This document shows, one piece after another, positions 25,197 to 36,233 of a DNA stretch of 64,000 nt. The stretch's first letter is position 1; every line of letters starts with the position of its first letter. The notes below the pieces were generated by a model. It had not been told where the DNA came from. It was given only the letters and a program-made list of their open reading frames with translations, and ran no database searches. The position numbers were made by a program, and so were the translations under genes. The DNA comes from an uncultured archaeon. Its GTDB lineage: Archaea > Halobacteriota > Methanosarcinia > Methanosarcinales > Methanoperedenaceae. Location of the stretch: assembly GCA_902386205.1 (NCBI GenBank), contig CABMIH010000065.1, positions 62,001 through 126,000 of the forward strand, read 5' to 3'.

Positions 25197-27752
25197 ATGG
25201 AACTCCCGAAAGAATACGATTATAATACCATCGAAGAAAAATGGCTGAACACATGGCAGGATTCCATGTATTATTTTGACTGGGATTCGAAAAAACCGCA
25301 GTTCATAATCGATACCCCACCCCCTTATCCCACCGGGAATTTCCATATCGGCAATGCCCTTAACTGGTGTTACATAGATTTCGTGGCGCGCTATAAGAGG
25401 ATGCGGGGCTTCAACGTGATGTTCCCCGAAGGCTGGGACTGCCACGGCCTCCCGACAGAGGTGAAGGTGGAAGAGGCGAATGGCATCACAAAGAGCCAGG
25501 TCTCGCGCGAGAAGTTCCGCCGCCTGTGCGTCGAACTTACGGAAAAGAACATTGGCCGGATGAGAAAAAGCCTTCGCCGTCTCGGCTTTTCAATCGACTG
25601 GAGCAACGAGTACATAACGATGGAACCTTCCTATTTCGGGAAGACCCAGAGGTCATTCGTACAGATGTACAACAACGGCATGATATACCAGCAGAACCAT
25701 CCTGTGAACTGGTGCCCCAGGTGCGAGACCGCAATCGCTTTTGCCGAAGTGGAATACGATTCAAGGGACACAGTCCTTAATTACCTTAATTTTGACAAAC
25801 TCAAGATAGCGACCACAAGACCTGAACTGCTGGCTGCCTGCGTTGCTGTCGCAGTCAATCCCGATGATAAAAGATACAGCGAGTATGTAGATACCGAGGT
25901 CGAAGTGCCAGTATTCGGCCACAAGGTCAGGGTCATTGCGGACAAAAGTGTTGACCCGTCATTCGGTACAGGCGTGGTCATGATATGCACCTTCGGCGAC
26001 AAGCAGGACGTCAGGTGGTGGGTGGAACATAACCTGCCGCTTCGGAAAGCTATCGATAAGACCGGGAAAATGACTGGACTTGCAGGCAAATATGAAGGCA
26101 TGAACACAATGGAATGCAAGAAAGCCATAATCGAGGACATGAAGAAAGCCGGGATACTTTACAAACAGGAAAAGCTCCCCCAGAACGTGGGTCTTTGCTG
26201 GCGCTGTAAAACACCAATAGAGATACTGTCAGAAAGGCAGTGGTTTGTCAGGATAATCCAGGAAGATATACTCAATACCGCAAACCAGGTGACATGGGTA
26301 CCGGATTACATGAAAGTCAGGCTTGAGAACTGGGCAGGAACGATGGAATGGGACTGGTGCATCTCAAGGCAGAGAATCTTTGCAACGCCGATTCCAGCAT
26401 GGTATTGCAGGGAGTGCGGCAAAACCAAAGTGGCAAAAGAAGAATGGCTTCCCCTTGACCCCACACAAAAGGCCCCGCCAGAAGCCTGCGAGTGCGGCTC
26501 TACCGAATTCCGGGGTGAAGAGGATGTGCTTGATACCTGGATGGATTCATCCATATCAGCCCTTCATGTCGCAGGATGGCTCAGCGACAGAGCGCCACTT
26601 TTGCCCACGCAGCTTCGCCCGCAGGGCTATGACATCATCCGCACATGGTCTTTTTACACAATCCTGCGGTCAAAGGCCCTTCTTGGGACAAAGCCGTGGG
26701 ACACCATCCTGCTGAACGGCATGGTGCTCGGGGAAGATGGCCACAAGATGAGCAAGTCCCGCAATAACTTCGTTGTGCCTGAAGAGGTCATAAAACAGTA
26801 CGGGGCCGATGCATTCAGGCAGTGGGCGGCAATCGGCGGCACTACGGGGTCAGATATCATATTTTCATGGAAGGACGTTGTTGCAGGTTCACGCTTCCTG
26901 CAAAAACTCTGGAGCATTGTGCGTTTTTCCCTGCCCCACATTTCTGACGAGCCCGCTCCTTTTACACCGGTTGACCTCTGGCTCATCAGCAAATTGAACA
27001 GGCTTGTAAAAGAATCAACTGGAAAGATGGATGCATACCAGTTCGATGAAACCTTCAAGGCGATCAGGGGATTTGCCTGGGATATACTTGCAGATAACTA
27101 TATCGAGCTTGCAAAATCAAGGCTATACGGCGATGGAAAAGGAAAGGGAGCCGCCCGTTACACGCTATTTGTTACGATTGAAACGCTTTCCAGGCTTCTT
27201 GCGTCTTTCCTTCCTTATTTTTCGGAAGAGGTATATTCGCATTTAAATAAGGGAAGCGTCCATCAGCAGGCATGGCCGCAGGCAGACGAGTCGCTCATCG
27301 ATGAAAATGCAGAAGCCGCGGGTGAATCGATCAAAGAAATAACAGCAGCCATCAGACGCTACAAATCCGAACACGGCATGGCATTGAATGCCCCGCTTGG
27401 GGACATCGAGATATATTCTACAATAACGGATGCATCCGACATAGCAGGGGCTGCCAATACGGATATCAGGCTTAAGACCGGCACACCCGATTTTGAATTT
27501 GCGCCCGTCGGCATCAAGCCCAACATGAAAGTTCTTGGGAAAACGTACAGGAATAAGGCAAAATCCATTGCCGGGGCGCTTATCAATGCTGACCTGAATA
27601 TGGCCGTGTCGGGAAGCGTCACAATTCATATTGAAGGTGAGAATATCACTCTTGACCCTTCCTGCTTTACGGTTGAGAAAGAAATGCTCTTAAAAGGAAA
27701 AGCGGTAGATGTCCTTGAAGCTGGAAATGCCATGATCGTGATCACAAGGTAA
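25197..27752 (+). CDS. valS: valyl-tRNA synthetase
   Basis: 851 residues, class Ia. Seen: PTGNFHIGN (HIGH motif), the editing domain (IATTRPELLAACVAVAVNP), zinc-ribbon cysteines (CPRC and CRECG...CECG), GHKMSKSRNN (KMSKS), and an anticodon-binding domain. Charges tRNA-Val and clears Thr-tRNA-Val. Shorter than bacterial ValRS, normal for archaea. Single-gene unit. Confidence 0.96.
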   Translation: MELPKEYDYNTIEEKWLNTWQDSMYYFDWDSKKPQFIIDTPPPYPTGNFHIGNALNWCYIDFVARYKRMRGFNVMFPEGWDCHGLPTEVKVEEANGITKSQVSREKFRRLCVELTEKNIGRMRKSLRRLGFSIDWSNEYITMEPSYFGKTQRSFVQMYNNGMIYQQNHPVNWCPRCETAIAFAEVEYDSRDTVLNYLNFDKLKIATTRPELLAACVAVAVNPDDKRYSEYVDTEVEVPVFGHKVRVIADKSVDPSFGTGVVMICTFGDKQDVRWWVEHNLPLRKAIDKTGKMTGLAGKYEGMNTMECKKAIIEDMKKAGILYKQEKLPQNVGLCWRCKTPIEILSERQWFVRIIQEDILNTANQVTWVPDYMKVRLENWAGTMEWDWCISRQRIFATPIPAWYCRECGKTKVAKEEWLPLDPTQKAPPEACECGSTEFRGEEDVLDTWMDSSISALHVAGWLSDRAPLLPTQLRPQGYDIIRTWSFYTILRSKALLGTKPWDTILLNGMVLGEDGHKMSKSRNNFVVPEEVIKQYGADAFRQWAAIGGTTGSDIIFSWKDVVAGSRFLQKLWSIVRFSLPHISDEPAPFTPVDLWLISKLNRLVKESTGKMDAYQFDETFKAIRGFAWDILADNYIELAKSRLYGDGKGKGAARYTLFVTIETLSRLLASFLPYFSEEVYSHLNKGSVHQQAWPQADESLIDENAEAAGESIKEITAAIRRYKSEHGMALNAPLGDIEIYSTITDASDIAGAANTDIRLKTGTPDFEFAPVGIKPNMKVLGKTYRNKAKSIAGALINADLNMAVSGSVTIHIEGENITLDPSCFTVEKEMLLKGKAVDVLEAGNAMIVITR

Positions 27753-28148
27753 TTATGGTTTATTTGCATGAGTGAAAGCTTTCATTGATTTCCCACCAGA
27801 TGGAAATGTGGAATATACAAGCCTGTACCACTCGAAAGCAAGCATTACTAACAGGGATATTACCATAAGTCCCATTAAGTCGAATAGATAATCCACACCC
27901 TTGCTTTTTACCGGGAACTCCAATAAATCCAGAAGCTGTATAACTCTTCGCAAAGCAATAAAGGCGCCAGCGAGAAATACGTATATCCAGTTTTTCATCA
28001 AGAAATTCTTGCTCAGGAAAACCCTGGCTTTTAATACGCCTTTATCCACACTCTTCCATACTACACAGATTTTAAGAACGAAAAATAATCCAATAAAAGA
28101 AATGAGAACAGATGTACCTACCAGTAGAATATTTAGTTCCCTATCCAT
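27753..28148 (-). CDS. four-span membrane protein, family paralogue of 37614
   Basis: 131 residues with four hydrophobic spans. Blocks VWKSVDKGVLKARVFL, MKNWIYVFLAGAFIALRRV and AFEWYRLV align with the protein at 37614 (WKDIDKKEL, IRKNCVYVFSFGIFF, YEWYRKL), so the two are paralogues. Function unknown. It ends directly at the valS stop (convergent). Confidence 0.7.
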   Translation of the reverse strand: MDRELNILLVGTSVLISFIGLFFVLKICVVWKSVDKGVLKARVFLSKNFLMKNWIYVFLAGAFIALRRVIQLLDLLEFPVKSKGVDYLFDLMGLMVISLLVMLAFEWYRLVYSTFPSGGKSMKAFTHANKP

Positions 28149-28315
28149 CAGTTAAATTTAATCTCAGTCTATATAAATACTTACCTGTTTTTTCCTGATC
28201 CTGGAATCTGCGTGGTTTTATATTCATTTGTTCTCTTGCTTTAACTTCAAATGAATTCGCATATACCGTTACATTTTTTAAGTCCGAAGCATATTTAGGC
28301 AAAAGGAGGCATTAA

Positions 28316-28816
28316 ATGTCAATCAAATCTGTATCTTTACTCATACTGCTTGCTATTGCAGTTTTTATTTCCGGATGCCTGGATAATGGAACCAAGGTCG
28401 ATAATCCCGGATCTGATGTCATCCCGAAAACCAATCTGCCAACCGGGTTTACATATCTAGGCGTACATGATATCCAGGTGGTCATCGGCGGAAATCCCAT
28501 AAATGTCACAGAGGGCGTCTATAGATATAACGGAGATGAGATTTATATCCAGGCGATTAAAAATGACGATCCTTCCTCTCTCCTTTCCCAGTATAAAGAA
28601 GACGTAAGAAATGAATATAAAGGTGATTTCAGTCCTTTCGAAGATATCCAGCTTAACGGCTATAAGGCTACAAAGATCACGGATTATGCAATAATAAAAG
28701 GAGAGCAAAGAGCACGTTATAGTGTGGTGTGGGCGAACGATAAATACATGTTTTTTGTCGGAAAGTCCTTTGATAACAATTCGTTGATGGCACTGGCCAC
28801 TGCAATTGGCAATTAG
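28316..28816 (+). CDS. secreted lipoprotein, unknown function
   Basis: 166 residues. Signal peptide LLILLAIAVFISGC with a lipobox cysteine, then an exported domain with ITDYAIIKGEQRARYSVVW. GGAGG precedes the ATG. Probably anchored on the outside of the cell membrane. It overlaps the convergent queE by 4 nt. Bases 28149-28315 form a shared promoter region. Confidence 0.7.
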   Translation: MSIKSVSLLILLAIAVFISGCLDNGTKVDNPGSDVIPKTNLPTGFTYLGVHDIQVVIGGNPINVTEGVYRYNGDEIYIQAIKNDDPSSLLSQYKEDVRNEYKGDFSPFEDIQLNGYKATKITDYAIIKGEQRARYSVVWANDKYMFFVGKSFDNNSLMALATAIGN

Positions 28817-29541
28817 GGAAGTCCCATCATCTTGTGCGTTTGTGGTATCAAGCGCACATCCTTTAATATTTCTCCCGCAAAATCCATAAGCTCCAACAGC
28901 AATCCTGTTGGTACCATTTTTTTTTGCGTCGCAGGCTGGAGGATGAGAGGAATACTCCTGTCTATTGAGGCGATACCTGAAATAGCAGGCGATATTGATT
29001 CTCTTGTGGTCTCTGGAAGGATCACAATTTTCACAAAGGTCTCTGCTGTCTCGTTGAATATAGAAATGGTCTCAAGCTCATTTGCAAGCAATTCCTCGTA
29101 ATGATCCGTTGAATCGTGCTCAGGTAATTTGATGTCGCATGAAGCTATCGAAATAATGTCCCGTAATTCCTTCGCTTTATCCGGGAATCCGGAATTGGTT
29201 TCAAGATATAACGGGTATTCCTGTTCAAGCTCTCTGATAAAATCCGCATGGATCAGCGGTTCCCCCCCGGTAAGGCTTACGTGTCTTGTTGAATGCGTCC
29301 ATAACTTACGCACCAGTTCTTCCAGATCGCCCTTTCTGAGCGGGTTTTTAATAGAATGGAAATTCCCCCCGCCCGGTTTTCTCTCAACCCTGCAATGCGC
29401 CGGGATATTACGGGAGAGAGGCGTATCGCAGTATGCGCAATGCAACTGGCATTGTGCAAAGCGCACAAATACCTGGCGCACCCCTACATAGGGACCTTCG
29501 CCCTGTATGGAATTAAAAATCTCGTTTATGTACGCATGCAT
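28813..29541 (-). CDS. queE: 7-carboxy-7-deazaguanine synthase
   Basis: 242 residues, radical SAM. Cluster motif CQLHCAYC (CX3CX2C), N-terminal NEIFNSIQGEGPYVGVRQVF, and SLTGGEPL are QueE hallmarks. It makes CDG from carboxy-tetrahydropterin; in archaea this leads to archaeosine in tRNA. Confidence 0.92.
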   Translation of the reverse strand: MHAYINEIFNSIQGEGPYVGVRQVFVRFAQCQLHCAYCDTPLSRNIPAHCRVERKPGGGNFHSIKNPLRKGDLEELVRKLWTHSTRHVSLTGGEPLIHADFIRELEQEYPLYLETNSGFPDKAKELRDIISIASCDIKLPEHDSTDHYEELLANELETISIFNETAETFVKIVILPETTRESISPAISGIASIDRSIPLILQPATQKKMVPTGLLLELMDFAGEILKDVRLIPQTHKMMGLP

Positions 29542-29561
29542 CAGGCTAAAGATGAATAACC

Positions 29562-30653
29562 CTATCTGACAACATCTATTCCGTATCTTGCGGTTCCGAT
29601 GTTCCCCGCTGTGTTCCTTCCGAGTATCTGGGGAGATTTGACGCCCGTAACGACTATCATGGTCCTTATAATATGCTCAAGCTCCGGATCCACAGTCGCG
29701 CCCCATATCAACCTTGCCTTGGGGTCGATGCGGGTATAAAGTTCATTTACAACGCTTTCAGCTTCGGCAATTGTCATATCCGGACCTCCTACTACATTAA
29801 CGAGAGCACCAGTCGCACCTGAAACATCAACATCCAGCAGTGGGCTTCGAAGCGCCTTCTGCACGGATTCGATCGCTTTGTTCTCGCCTTCAGCTTCGCC
29901 AAGTCCTATCATTGCCACACCTGACTTTTGCATTATAACTCTCACATCAGCGAAATCAAGATTGACAAGCCCGGGTTTGGTTATCAGTTCTGTGATCCCT
30001 TTTACCGCCCTCATCAGGACTTCATCTGCCACCTTGAATGCCGCCTGCAGCGGCAGGTGGGGGACCACTTCAAGTAACTTATCATTCGGAACTACTATCA
30101 CGGTATCCACAACATCCCGTAATCTCTCAAGTCCTGCTTCCGCATTGTCCATGCGTACCGCGCCTTCAACAGTGAACGGGAGCGTCACGACCGCTATGGT
30201 AAGGGCACCTGCGTCCCGCGCGACCTCTGAAACAACAGGCGCCGAGCCGGTCCCCGTCCCGCCGCCAAGGCCGCATGTCACAAAGACCATATCGGCATTC
30301 CCGACCGCCTTCTCTATCTGGGCTTTTGATTCCTGGGCCGCGTCCTGTCCTATCTGCGGCATGCTCCCTGCGCCAAGCCCCCGTGTCCTGCTTCTTCCGA
30401 TCAGGATTTTCTTCCTGACCTTGATATTCAGGAGATGCTGGGCATCGGTATTGATGGCGAACAACTCTGCCCCGCTTATTCCTTCTTCTGACATCCTCTG
30501 GATGGTATTCGAACCCGAACCTCCGCATCCTATTACAACGATATTTGTTCTTAATTCCTGTAAAACTGCCAGAAGTTCTTCGTCCGTTTCCCCAACTATC
30601 GGAATTTTAGATTCACCTGCTCTTGAAAGCGCCTCAGTTATTATAGATTCCAT
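29562..30653 (-). CDS. ftsZ: cell division GTPase FtsZ
   Basis: 363 residues with the tubulin/FtsZ signature [12 protein letters not shown], the [15 protein letters not shown] nucleotide loop and the catalytic loop region (NLDFADVR). It polymerises at the division site. Length and the short C-terminus ([10 protein letters not shown]) fit archaeal FtsZ1. The dtdA gene lies 10 nt upstream on the same strand. Confidence 0.95.
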   Translation of the reverse strand: MESIITEALSRAGESKIPIVGETDEELLAVLQELRTNIVVIGCGGSGSNTIQRMSEEGISGAELFAINTDAQHLLNIKVRKKILIGRSRTRGLGAGSMPQIGQDAAQESKAQIEKAVGNADMVFVTCGLGGGTGTGSAPVVSEVARDAGALTIAVVTLPFTVEGAVRMDNAEAGLERLRDVVDTVIVVPNDKLLEVVPHLPLQAAFKVADEVLMRAVKGITELITKPGLVNLDFADVRVIMQKSGVAMIGLGEAEGENKAIESVQKALRSPLLDVDVSGATGALVNVVGGPDMTIAEAESVVNELYTRIDPKARLIWGATVDPELEHIIRTMIVVTGVKSPQILGRNTAGNIGTARYGIDVVR

Positions 30654-30663
30654 GGTTTATCCC

Positions 30664-32055
30664 TCAATCGTAGCTCAATTTAATCATTCTTTTATTTGTT
30701 TCATATACCATTTCCGGATTTATAGTTTTTCCGCCTATAACTACAGATTCACCTTTAGCAAGTTTGCCGTATAACGGACCTTCCGGTATTCCAAGGGAAT
30801 CTGCAAGTTTCGGGCTGAACTTTTTTTCTGTTATTTGCAATGTTCCTTTATTTATGGAAACATCATAATATTTTTTAATGATCTCAAGGCATTCTTCCGT
30901 CAATTCCTGCGAGACAAGCCTTGCACAATCGCTATCCAGCGCTATTATGACGTGTGCGAACCTCCCGTCGTCGTATTCGATATAAGCGATGTTATGGTCT
31001 GAAAGGAATTTAGTAAGCCTCTTTTTATCAATTTTTTCAGCTTCGGATAACAGGGCCGGGTTTATACGGGCGATCTTCACTTTAGGGCAAATGCACCCCG
31101 GGCATGCCAATATTTCACATTTTATCTTGTCAGTTATCTTTGGCCTGCCTTTCGGGCAGACTTCCTTTACCTTCTGTCGCAGTTGGTTACAAAACTGCCA
31201 CGGAATTCCATCCATATCCCTTATATCGCTCTCCTTGAGCACCTCAAACCCGATACCTTCTATTATCGCTTCCAGTTTTTCGCGCTGCTCTGCTTTCATC
31301 GATTTCCTGTCAAAGTAAGCAAAATCCGCACCGGATCTCAGGAAGGCTTCCTTTATAAGATTTACATCAAGTCCATCAAGTGCATGTGACGGGAATATGT
31401 GCCCGAAGGTAATATCAGTTTCAAGAATAAGGGCGGTCTGCCTGGGGGCATAATGTGTTCCGCCAAAACCCACTGCGACAGGTGATTCGTTTTCAGTCAT
31501 CATCAGTATCGCATTAGCAACTATCCTTCCTGCCACCTCGTCAAGCCATTGTTCTTCGCCGCTTCCTATCTCAATAAATACTGACGGAATATCTAATTCG
31601 CTTGGCCCGTGATGGGTACATTCAAGTGTAATCTCATACTCCTCGTTTTCTGTTAACACTTTAAGCGAGCGAAGTAATGAGCGCACGGCCTGGGGCGCCG
31701 CAGTTGCAAATCTTCCTGCCATCCCCCCGTACTTTGCCTCTCCTGCATTCCCGGTCGAATGCACTGTAAGGATAGCCCGCCCATCTTTACTCCTGTGCTT
31801 TGATGCAAAAACCATGAGAGTTGAGGGGAGGCCGCATTTGATCAACTTTTTATCAAGACCGTCCTGGTCAATAAGTGGCTCTTCTATCTCAACGATCCTG
31901 AAATTCTTGAATTCAAAAACCGTGTAGCTACCAGATGCCACACTCTCCCATTTCCGCAGGGTGAGAAGACTGTTTTTAATATTCCGGCTTGCCCTGTCTT
32001 TTGTAGAACAAACTATTGTAACCCTGACCTCACCACTCAAAACAGTGCCTTCCAA
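30664..32055 (-). CDS. dtdA: D-aminoacyl-tRNA deacylase (DtdA)
   Basis: 463 residues; frees tRNA from D-amino acids. The conserved core includes LTVHSTGNAGEAKYGGMAG, LECTHHGPSELDIPSVFIEI and VAVGFGGTHYAPR. A C-terminal extra domain (about residues 290-463) carries a CPGCICP motif, seen in the longer archaeal forms. The start is TTG 32055; another TTG at 32040 after GGAAGG is also possible. Same strand as ftsZ. Confidence 0.9.
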   Translation of the reverse strand: MEGTVLSGEVRVTIVCSTKDRASRNIKNSLLTLRKWESVASGSYTVFEFKNFRIVEIEEPLIDQDGLDKKLIKCGLPSTLMVFASKHRSKDGRAILTVHSTGNAGEAKYGGMAGRFATAAPQAVRSLLRSLKVLTENEEYEITLECTHHGPSELDIPSVFIEIGSGEEQWLDEVAGRIVANAILMMTENESPVAVGFGGTHYAPRQTALILETDITFGHIFPSHALDGLDVNLIKEAFLRSGADFAYFDRKSMKAEQREKLEAIIEGIGFEVLKESDIRDMDGIPWQFCNQLRQKVKEVCPKGRPKITDKIKCEILACPGCICPKVKIARINPALLSEAEKIDKKRLTKFLSDHNIAYIEYDDGRFAHVIIALDSDCARLVSQELTEECLEIIKKYYDVSINKGTLQITEKKFSPKLADSLGIPEGPLYGKLAKGESVVIGGKTINPEMVYETNKRMIKLSYD

Positions 32056-32070
32056 TCCCGATAAAAAATA

Positions 32071-32334
32071 TTACTCGATGTCGCCACCGGTTACCATCTT
32101 TTTATCAATTATTGCGTAATCCTTGGCTGCCCTGACAGCTTCAAAAGGAACAAGTACATAGTTATCCTGGGTCTTGAATTTGGAGGTATCCACCATAGGA
32201 TTGGGTTTCACGACCAGGTATAACAATTCTCCGCTCTGTGTTTCCATAACTACATCAGTGGCAAGCCCTAATTCAGACCCATCAGTGAGCATTGCCTTTT
32301 TATTGGACAGATTTTTTGCGAGTATCTTTGCCAT
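32071..32334 (-). CDS. PRC-barrel domain protein
   Basis: 87 residues forming a single PRC barrel: LSNKKAMLTDGSELGLATDV, then LLYLVVKPNP and YVLVPFEAVRAAKDYAII. Such short archaeal proteins are linked with RNA or division functions, and are often near ftsZ. Role unknown here. Confidence 0.85.
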   Translation of the reverse strand: MAKILAKNLSNKKAMLTDGSELGLATDVVMETQSGELLYLVVKPNPMVDTSKFKTQDNYVLVPFEAVRAAKDYAIIDKKMVTGGDIE

Positions 32335-32400
32335 AGTAATCCCTTTTTTATGAACCTCGAATATTATTTATTCTGTAAAGGTTCATCAAACATGCTTTTT

Positions 32401-35115
32401 TTACCTATAACCTATATAAGACTTCTGTTCCTGTTTTGTCCCGCCTTTGAATTGCTCCTGCAGCTTCTCATAATATTCGATCATGCCTTCCACGAGGGCA
32501 GGCCTGACTTTCTTCAATGAATCGCGGAAATGCCTCATTTCAATTTTCTCAGCATTGAAATCTTCCCGCAGCGCAAGCATCACGGCCTCCCTGCATAGCG
32601 ACTCAATATCCGATCCTACATAATTATCAGTAAGATCAGCAAGTTCTTCCAGGTTCACATCATCCGAAAGCGGGATATTTTTCAGGTGTATCCTGAATAT
32701 CTCCACCCTTCCGGCCCTTGCAGGCGGGCCCACAAAAACCAGCCTGTCGAACCTGCCTGAACGGATAAGGGCCGGATCAACGATCTCGGGCCTGTTTGTC
32801 GCCGCTATCACCACGACATTCTTCAGGACTTCAATTCCATCAAGCTCGGTCAGCAACTGGTTAACAACACGCTCAGATGCTTTTGAGCCAAAATCCATGC
32901 CCCTGATGGGGGCAATTGCATCAAGTTCGTCAAGGAACAGTATCGACGGCGCAACCTGCCTGGCTTTCTTGAAAACCTCGCGGACGGCCTTTTCTGATTC
33001 CCCTATCCATTTGGACAAAAGCTGCGGTCCCCTTATACTTATGAAATTGGCTGAACTTTCATTAGCAGCAGCTTTGGCAAGAAGTGTTTTGCCGGTGCCA
33101 GGCGGGCCGTAAAGGAGAATTCCTTTCGGGGGCCTGATCCCCATTTTCCTGAATTTCTCCGGCTTTTTAAGAGGCCATTCCACAGCCTCTATGATCTCCT
33201 GTTTTGCTTCATCAAGGCCCCCCACATCCTCCCACGCGACTTTCGGGATTTCAACCATCACTTCTCTCATCGCTGAAGGCTCGACATCCTTTAGCGCTTC
33301 TTCAAAATCACTTGCCTTCACCTGCATGCTATTAAGTATTTCGCGCGGAACTGCTTCATCAAGTTTTATCTGGGGAAGATATCTCCTGAGCGCTTTCATA
33401 GCTGCCTCGCGCACAAGGGCCGATATATCGGCACCCACGAACCCATGTGTTACCGAAGCGAGGTGATCCAGCATATGCGGGGCGGAATCTTCAATAACCT
33501 TCTTGAAATATCCATCTGAAACCACGCCTGACTCAAAAAGCGTTTCTTCGATCTCCCTGATTTTTTTATCCTTTTGTTTGATATGTTTTTCGGAAAATGT
33601 GATGGAAACATCTTCAAGTTCCCTCTCACTTGTTTGCCGGATCTCGTTTATATCAGCCAGTAAGGTTTCGAGAATATTCCTTTTTTCCTTTAATGTTTCA
33701 TTGATCTTATTAATAGAGTGGATTTCTTTCTCTAATTTTTTATTATTATTCTTATGAGTTTCGATATTTTTTTCCAGGTCATCTATCCTGGATTTCAGGT
33801 GTTTCAGTTGATCCTGTTTATCCTGTCCGTCTTTTATGTCGTTTAATTCATTTTCGATTTTACTTTTTTCAGATATCAGGATCTCAATCTTCAAAGTGTT
33901 TTCAGATATTCGCGTTTTCGAATTATTCTCAAAGGATGCAATCCTTTCCATAAGTTTTTTTTCCGCGATATCGTTTTCCCAGTGATAAATCGGCATGCCT
34001 CGCGAATGTATCTGGAGGATTTCAAGCCTGTCAGCCAGGTCAGGCACCCCTATTTCAATCTCGCGGTCAAACCTGCCCGGACGGCGAAGCGCGGGGTCGA
34101 TAGCATCGATGCGGTTCGTAGCCCCAATCACCACCACCTGCCCTCTCTCTTCCATGCCATCCATCATTGTAAGGAGCTGGGCCACAACCCTTCTTTCGAC
34201 TTCCCCGGTCACCTCTTCCCTTTTGGGAGCGATGGAATCCAGTTCATCTATGAAAATAATGGATGGGGCATCTTTTTTTGCCTGTTCGAAGATCTCGCGC
34301 AGCCTCTGTTCGCTCTCACCATAGTACTTGCTCATTATCTCAGGGCCGGCTATGGAACAGAAGTTTGCGCCAGATTCATTTGCCACTGCCCTGGCTATCA
34401 GGGTTTTCCCTGTTCCCGGAGGGCCGTACATCAACACCCCTTTCGGGGATTCGATCCCCAGCCTTTCAAATACTTCGGGATGTTTCAATGGCAGTTCGAT
34501 CATCTCGCGAAGGCGCTGGATCTCTTCGCTTAAACCACCAATGTCCTCATAGGTTATCCCTGTCCCCGTGACATCAACCACCACGGGTTTTTCCCTGAGC
34601 TTGATATCTGTTTCTTCAGTGATGAGAATTATGCCTTCGGGCTCGGCCTCGATGGCGATCAGGGGAATCGTCTGGCCCGTTACCACGCGCCCGAGGAAAG
34701 GATGGGCCATTGTGCTCATTACCGGAATAATATCACCTTTGGTGATCGGGCGTTTCATTATCTGCCGCTTTACCATATCCTCCGCTTCCCCCCCGAACTG
34801 GATGGACGTGCCTTCAGGCGGCGCAAGAACCACTTTATCTGCGATCTTGACCTCGGCTTTCTTTATCTTTACGGGGTCGCCGATACCTGCGCTTGCATTC
34901 TGCCTTATGAAACCGTCAATGCGTATGATATCCTGGTCCCAGTCTATCCTGTCGGCACGCCAGACTTTTGCAGATGTACGCCTTTTGCCTTCGATCTCAA
35001 CAATGTCTCCCGGTGTAAGCTGTAACACCATCAATGTGTGCGGGTCAAGACGCGCTATCCCTCTTCCTGAATCGTTCGGGTATGCTTTCGCAACCGTTAG
35101 CTGTATCTCATCCAT
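32401..35115 (-). CDS. cdc48: CDC48/VCP-type AAA ATPase with coiled-coil insertion in D1
   Basis: 904 residues against about 730-760 for usual archaeal CDC48/VAT. N-domain (1-180), D1 Walker A GPPGTGKT (231-238) and FIDE (288-291), D2 Walker A (670-677) and FLDE (727-730), arginine fingers RRPGRFD and IRSGRFD. Between IHSRGMPI (370-376) and the D1 lid helix [19 protein letters not shown] (549-567) there are about 165 extra residues, mainly a charged coiled coil (residues 378-545). CDC48 unfolds proteins for degradation; the insertion may recruit substrates. Confidence 0.93.
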   Translation of the reverse strand: MDEIQLTVAKAYPNDSGRGIARLDPHTLMVLQLTPGDIVEIEGKRRTSAKVWRADRIDWDQDIIRIDGFIRQNASAGIGDPVKIKKAEVKIADKVVLAPPEGTSIQFGGEAEDMVKRQIMKRPITKGDIIPVMSTMAHPFLGRVVTGQTIPLIAIEAEPEGIILITEETDIKLREKPVVVDVTGTGITYEDIGGLSEEIQRLREMIELPLKHPEVFERLGIESPKGVLMYGPPGTGKTLIARAVANESGANFCSIAGPEIMSKYYGESEQRLREIFEQAKKDAPSIIFIDELDSIAPKREEVTGEVERRVVAQLLTMMDGMEERGQVVVIGATNRIDAIDPALRRPGRFDREIEIGVPDLADRLEILQIHSRGMPIYHWENDIAEKKLMERIASFENNSKTRISENTLKIEILISEKSKIENELNDIKDGQDKQDQLKHLKSRIDDLEKNIETHKNNNKKLEKEIHSINKINETLKEKRNILETLLADINEIRQTSERELEDVSITFSEKHIKQKDKKIREIEETLFESGVVSDGYFKKVIEDSAPHMLDHLASVTHGFVGADISALVREAAMKALRRYLPQIKLDEAVPREILNSMQVKASDFEEALKDVEPSAMREVMVEIPKVAWEDVGGLDEAKQEIIEAVEWPLKKPEKFRKMGIRPPKGILLYGPPGTGKTLLAKAAANESSANFISIRGPQLLSKWIGESEKAVREVFKKARQVAPSILFLDELDAIAPIRGMDFGSKASERVVNQLLTELDGIEVLKNVVVIAATNRPEIVDPALIRSGRFDRLVFVGPPARAGRVEIFRIHLKNIPLSDDVNLEELADLTDNYVGSDIESLCREAVMLALREDFNAEKIEMRHFRDSLKKVRPALVEGMIEYYEKLQEQFKGGTKQEQKSYIGYR

Positions 35116-35211
35116 TTTTATGTCCCCTCAGATGGTTTTTCCAAATATATAGCGAATATATTATTGTTACTTAATTGTATCACAGGGATAAAACTGTTTG
35201 CAAGAGATTTT

Positions 35212-36231
35212 TCAGCTTCCGGCTTTCCTTTTGACCTTCTCCACTTCCTTAATTATCGTATCGATCCCCCCCTTAATCAGCGTTTCGAACTTCTCACCCC
35301 GCATGCTTGCCCTGTTCAGGGCCTCGCCAAGTTCCAGGGGAAGCGCGATATCCACCCAGTTATCCCGCACCCTGTGAAGCATGGGTTTCTCCAATAGTTT
35401 CTCTGCGATCTGGTTCGCTCCAGCGGCAGTGGCACTGTCCCTGAATTTGACGGGTATATGCAGTGTTAATGAAGTGATCTTTCCGTCCTTATCCTTGGGC
35501 GTGTACAGCCGCACTATTTCCCCCCCGAATCTCCCGAAGAACTGGTCCGTGCCTTTACCGAATCCTATCTTTTCAATAGCTGCAACAGCTCCGGCTGGAA
35601 TATCGTCCATTATACAGCCGCACAATGCGCTTGTTATCTCTTTTTCTTCAGTGCTCTCCGCGATGCGGATGAAGTCATCAAGAGGGAAGCCCATCACTAT
35701 CTCATCATCCCTGTAACCTGAGAACATCCTTGCCCCGTTGCACAGGAGCGAGAGATTTACTTTTTTCTCCATGAAAGGTATCGCCGTACACTCACCGCAT
35801 ACCGCGAACTCGCCCTTGAATTTGGCCTCCACAGGCTGTTTTTCATGCAACTGGGAAAGTATGGTCGATACCCGCATTATCTTGCGCGGGGTTCCCACTA
35901 TTATCACAACATCCGGTTTTTTTTCGGTTTTCTCAAGCGGTGAGACGCTAACAAGCTTTGTGTTCGCGGGTTTGATCCTCGGATATACCTCCCCGTATGA
36001 AGGTTCCGTGAAACCAAGAGCAAGCTCCGCGCTTGTGCATGTAAGTTCTTCGACCCCGAAAATGAAACTCTCTCCATAAAAGGCGCTTCGCCTCACCATT
36101 TCACAAAACCTCATGGGTTGCGCGCTGGTTTTTTGCTCCTGCGAGTTATCTGTGATTATTCTAACCGCAACCGGTGACGATGGAAGTTCAAAAAATTTCC
36201 TGAATTTTGTTGAGAATTCTGCGTATTTCAT
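35212..36231 (-). CDS. DUF169 family protein
   Basis: 339 residues from ATG 36231. The DUF169 pattern is present: FFELPSSPVAVRI, then FCEMVRRSAFYGESFIFG, and conserved cysteines CGEC and CGCIMDD. Function of the family is not known. The ATG follows the SepCysS stop by 2 nt, so both genes are in one transcript, which suggests a link to cysteine or sulfur metabolism. Confidence 0.85.
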   Translation of the reverse strand: MKYAEFSTKFRKFFELPSSPVAVRIITDNSQEQKTSAQPMRFCEMVRRSAFYGESFIFGVEELTCTSAELALGFTEPSYGEVYPRIKPANTKLVSVSPLEKTEKKPDVVIIVGTPRKIMRVSTILSQLHEKQPVEAKFKGEFAVCGECTAIPFMEKKVNLSLLCNGARMFSGYRDDEIVMGFPLDDFIRIAESTEEKEITSALCGCIMDDIPAGAVAAIEKIGFGKGTDQFFGRFGGEIVRLYTPKDKDGKITSLTLHIPVKFRDSATAAGANQIAEKLLEKPMLHRVRDNWVDIALPLELGEALNRASMRGEKFETLIKGGIDTIIKEVEKVKRKAGS

Positions 36232-36233
36232 TT

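Noticed and set aside
30166-30528. 120-codon frame inside ftsZ
   Set aside because: Highly basic shadow frame of ftsZ with no domain pattern; the ftsZ frame is fully supported.
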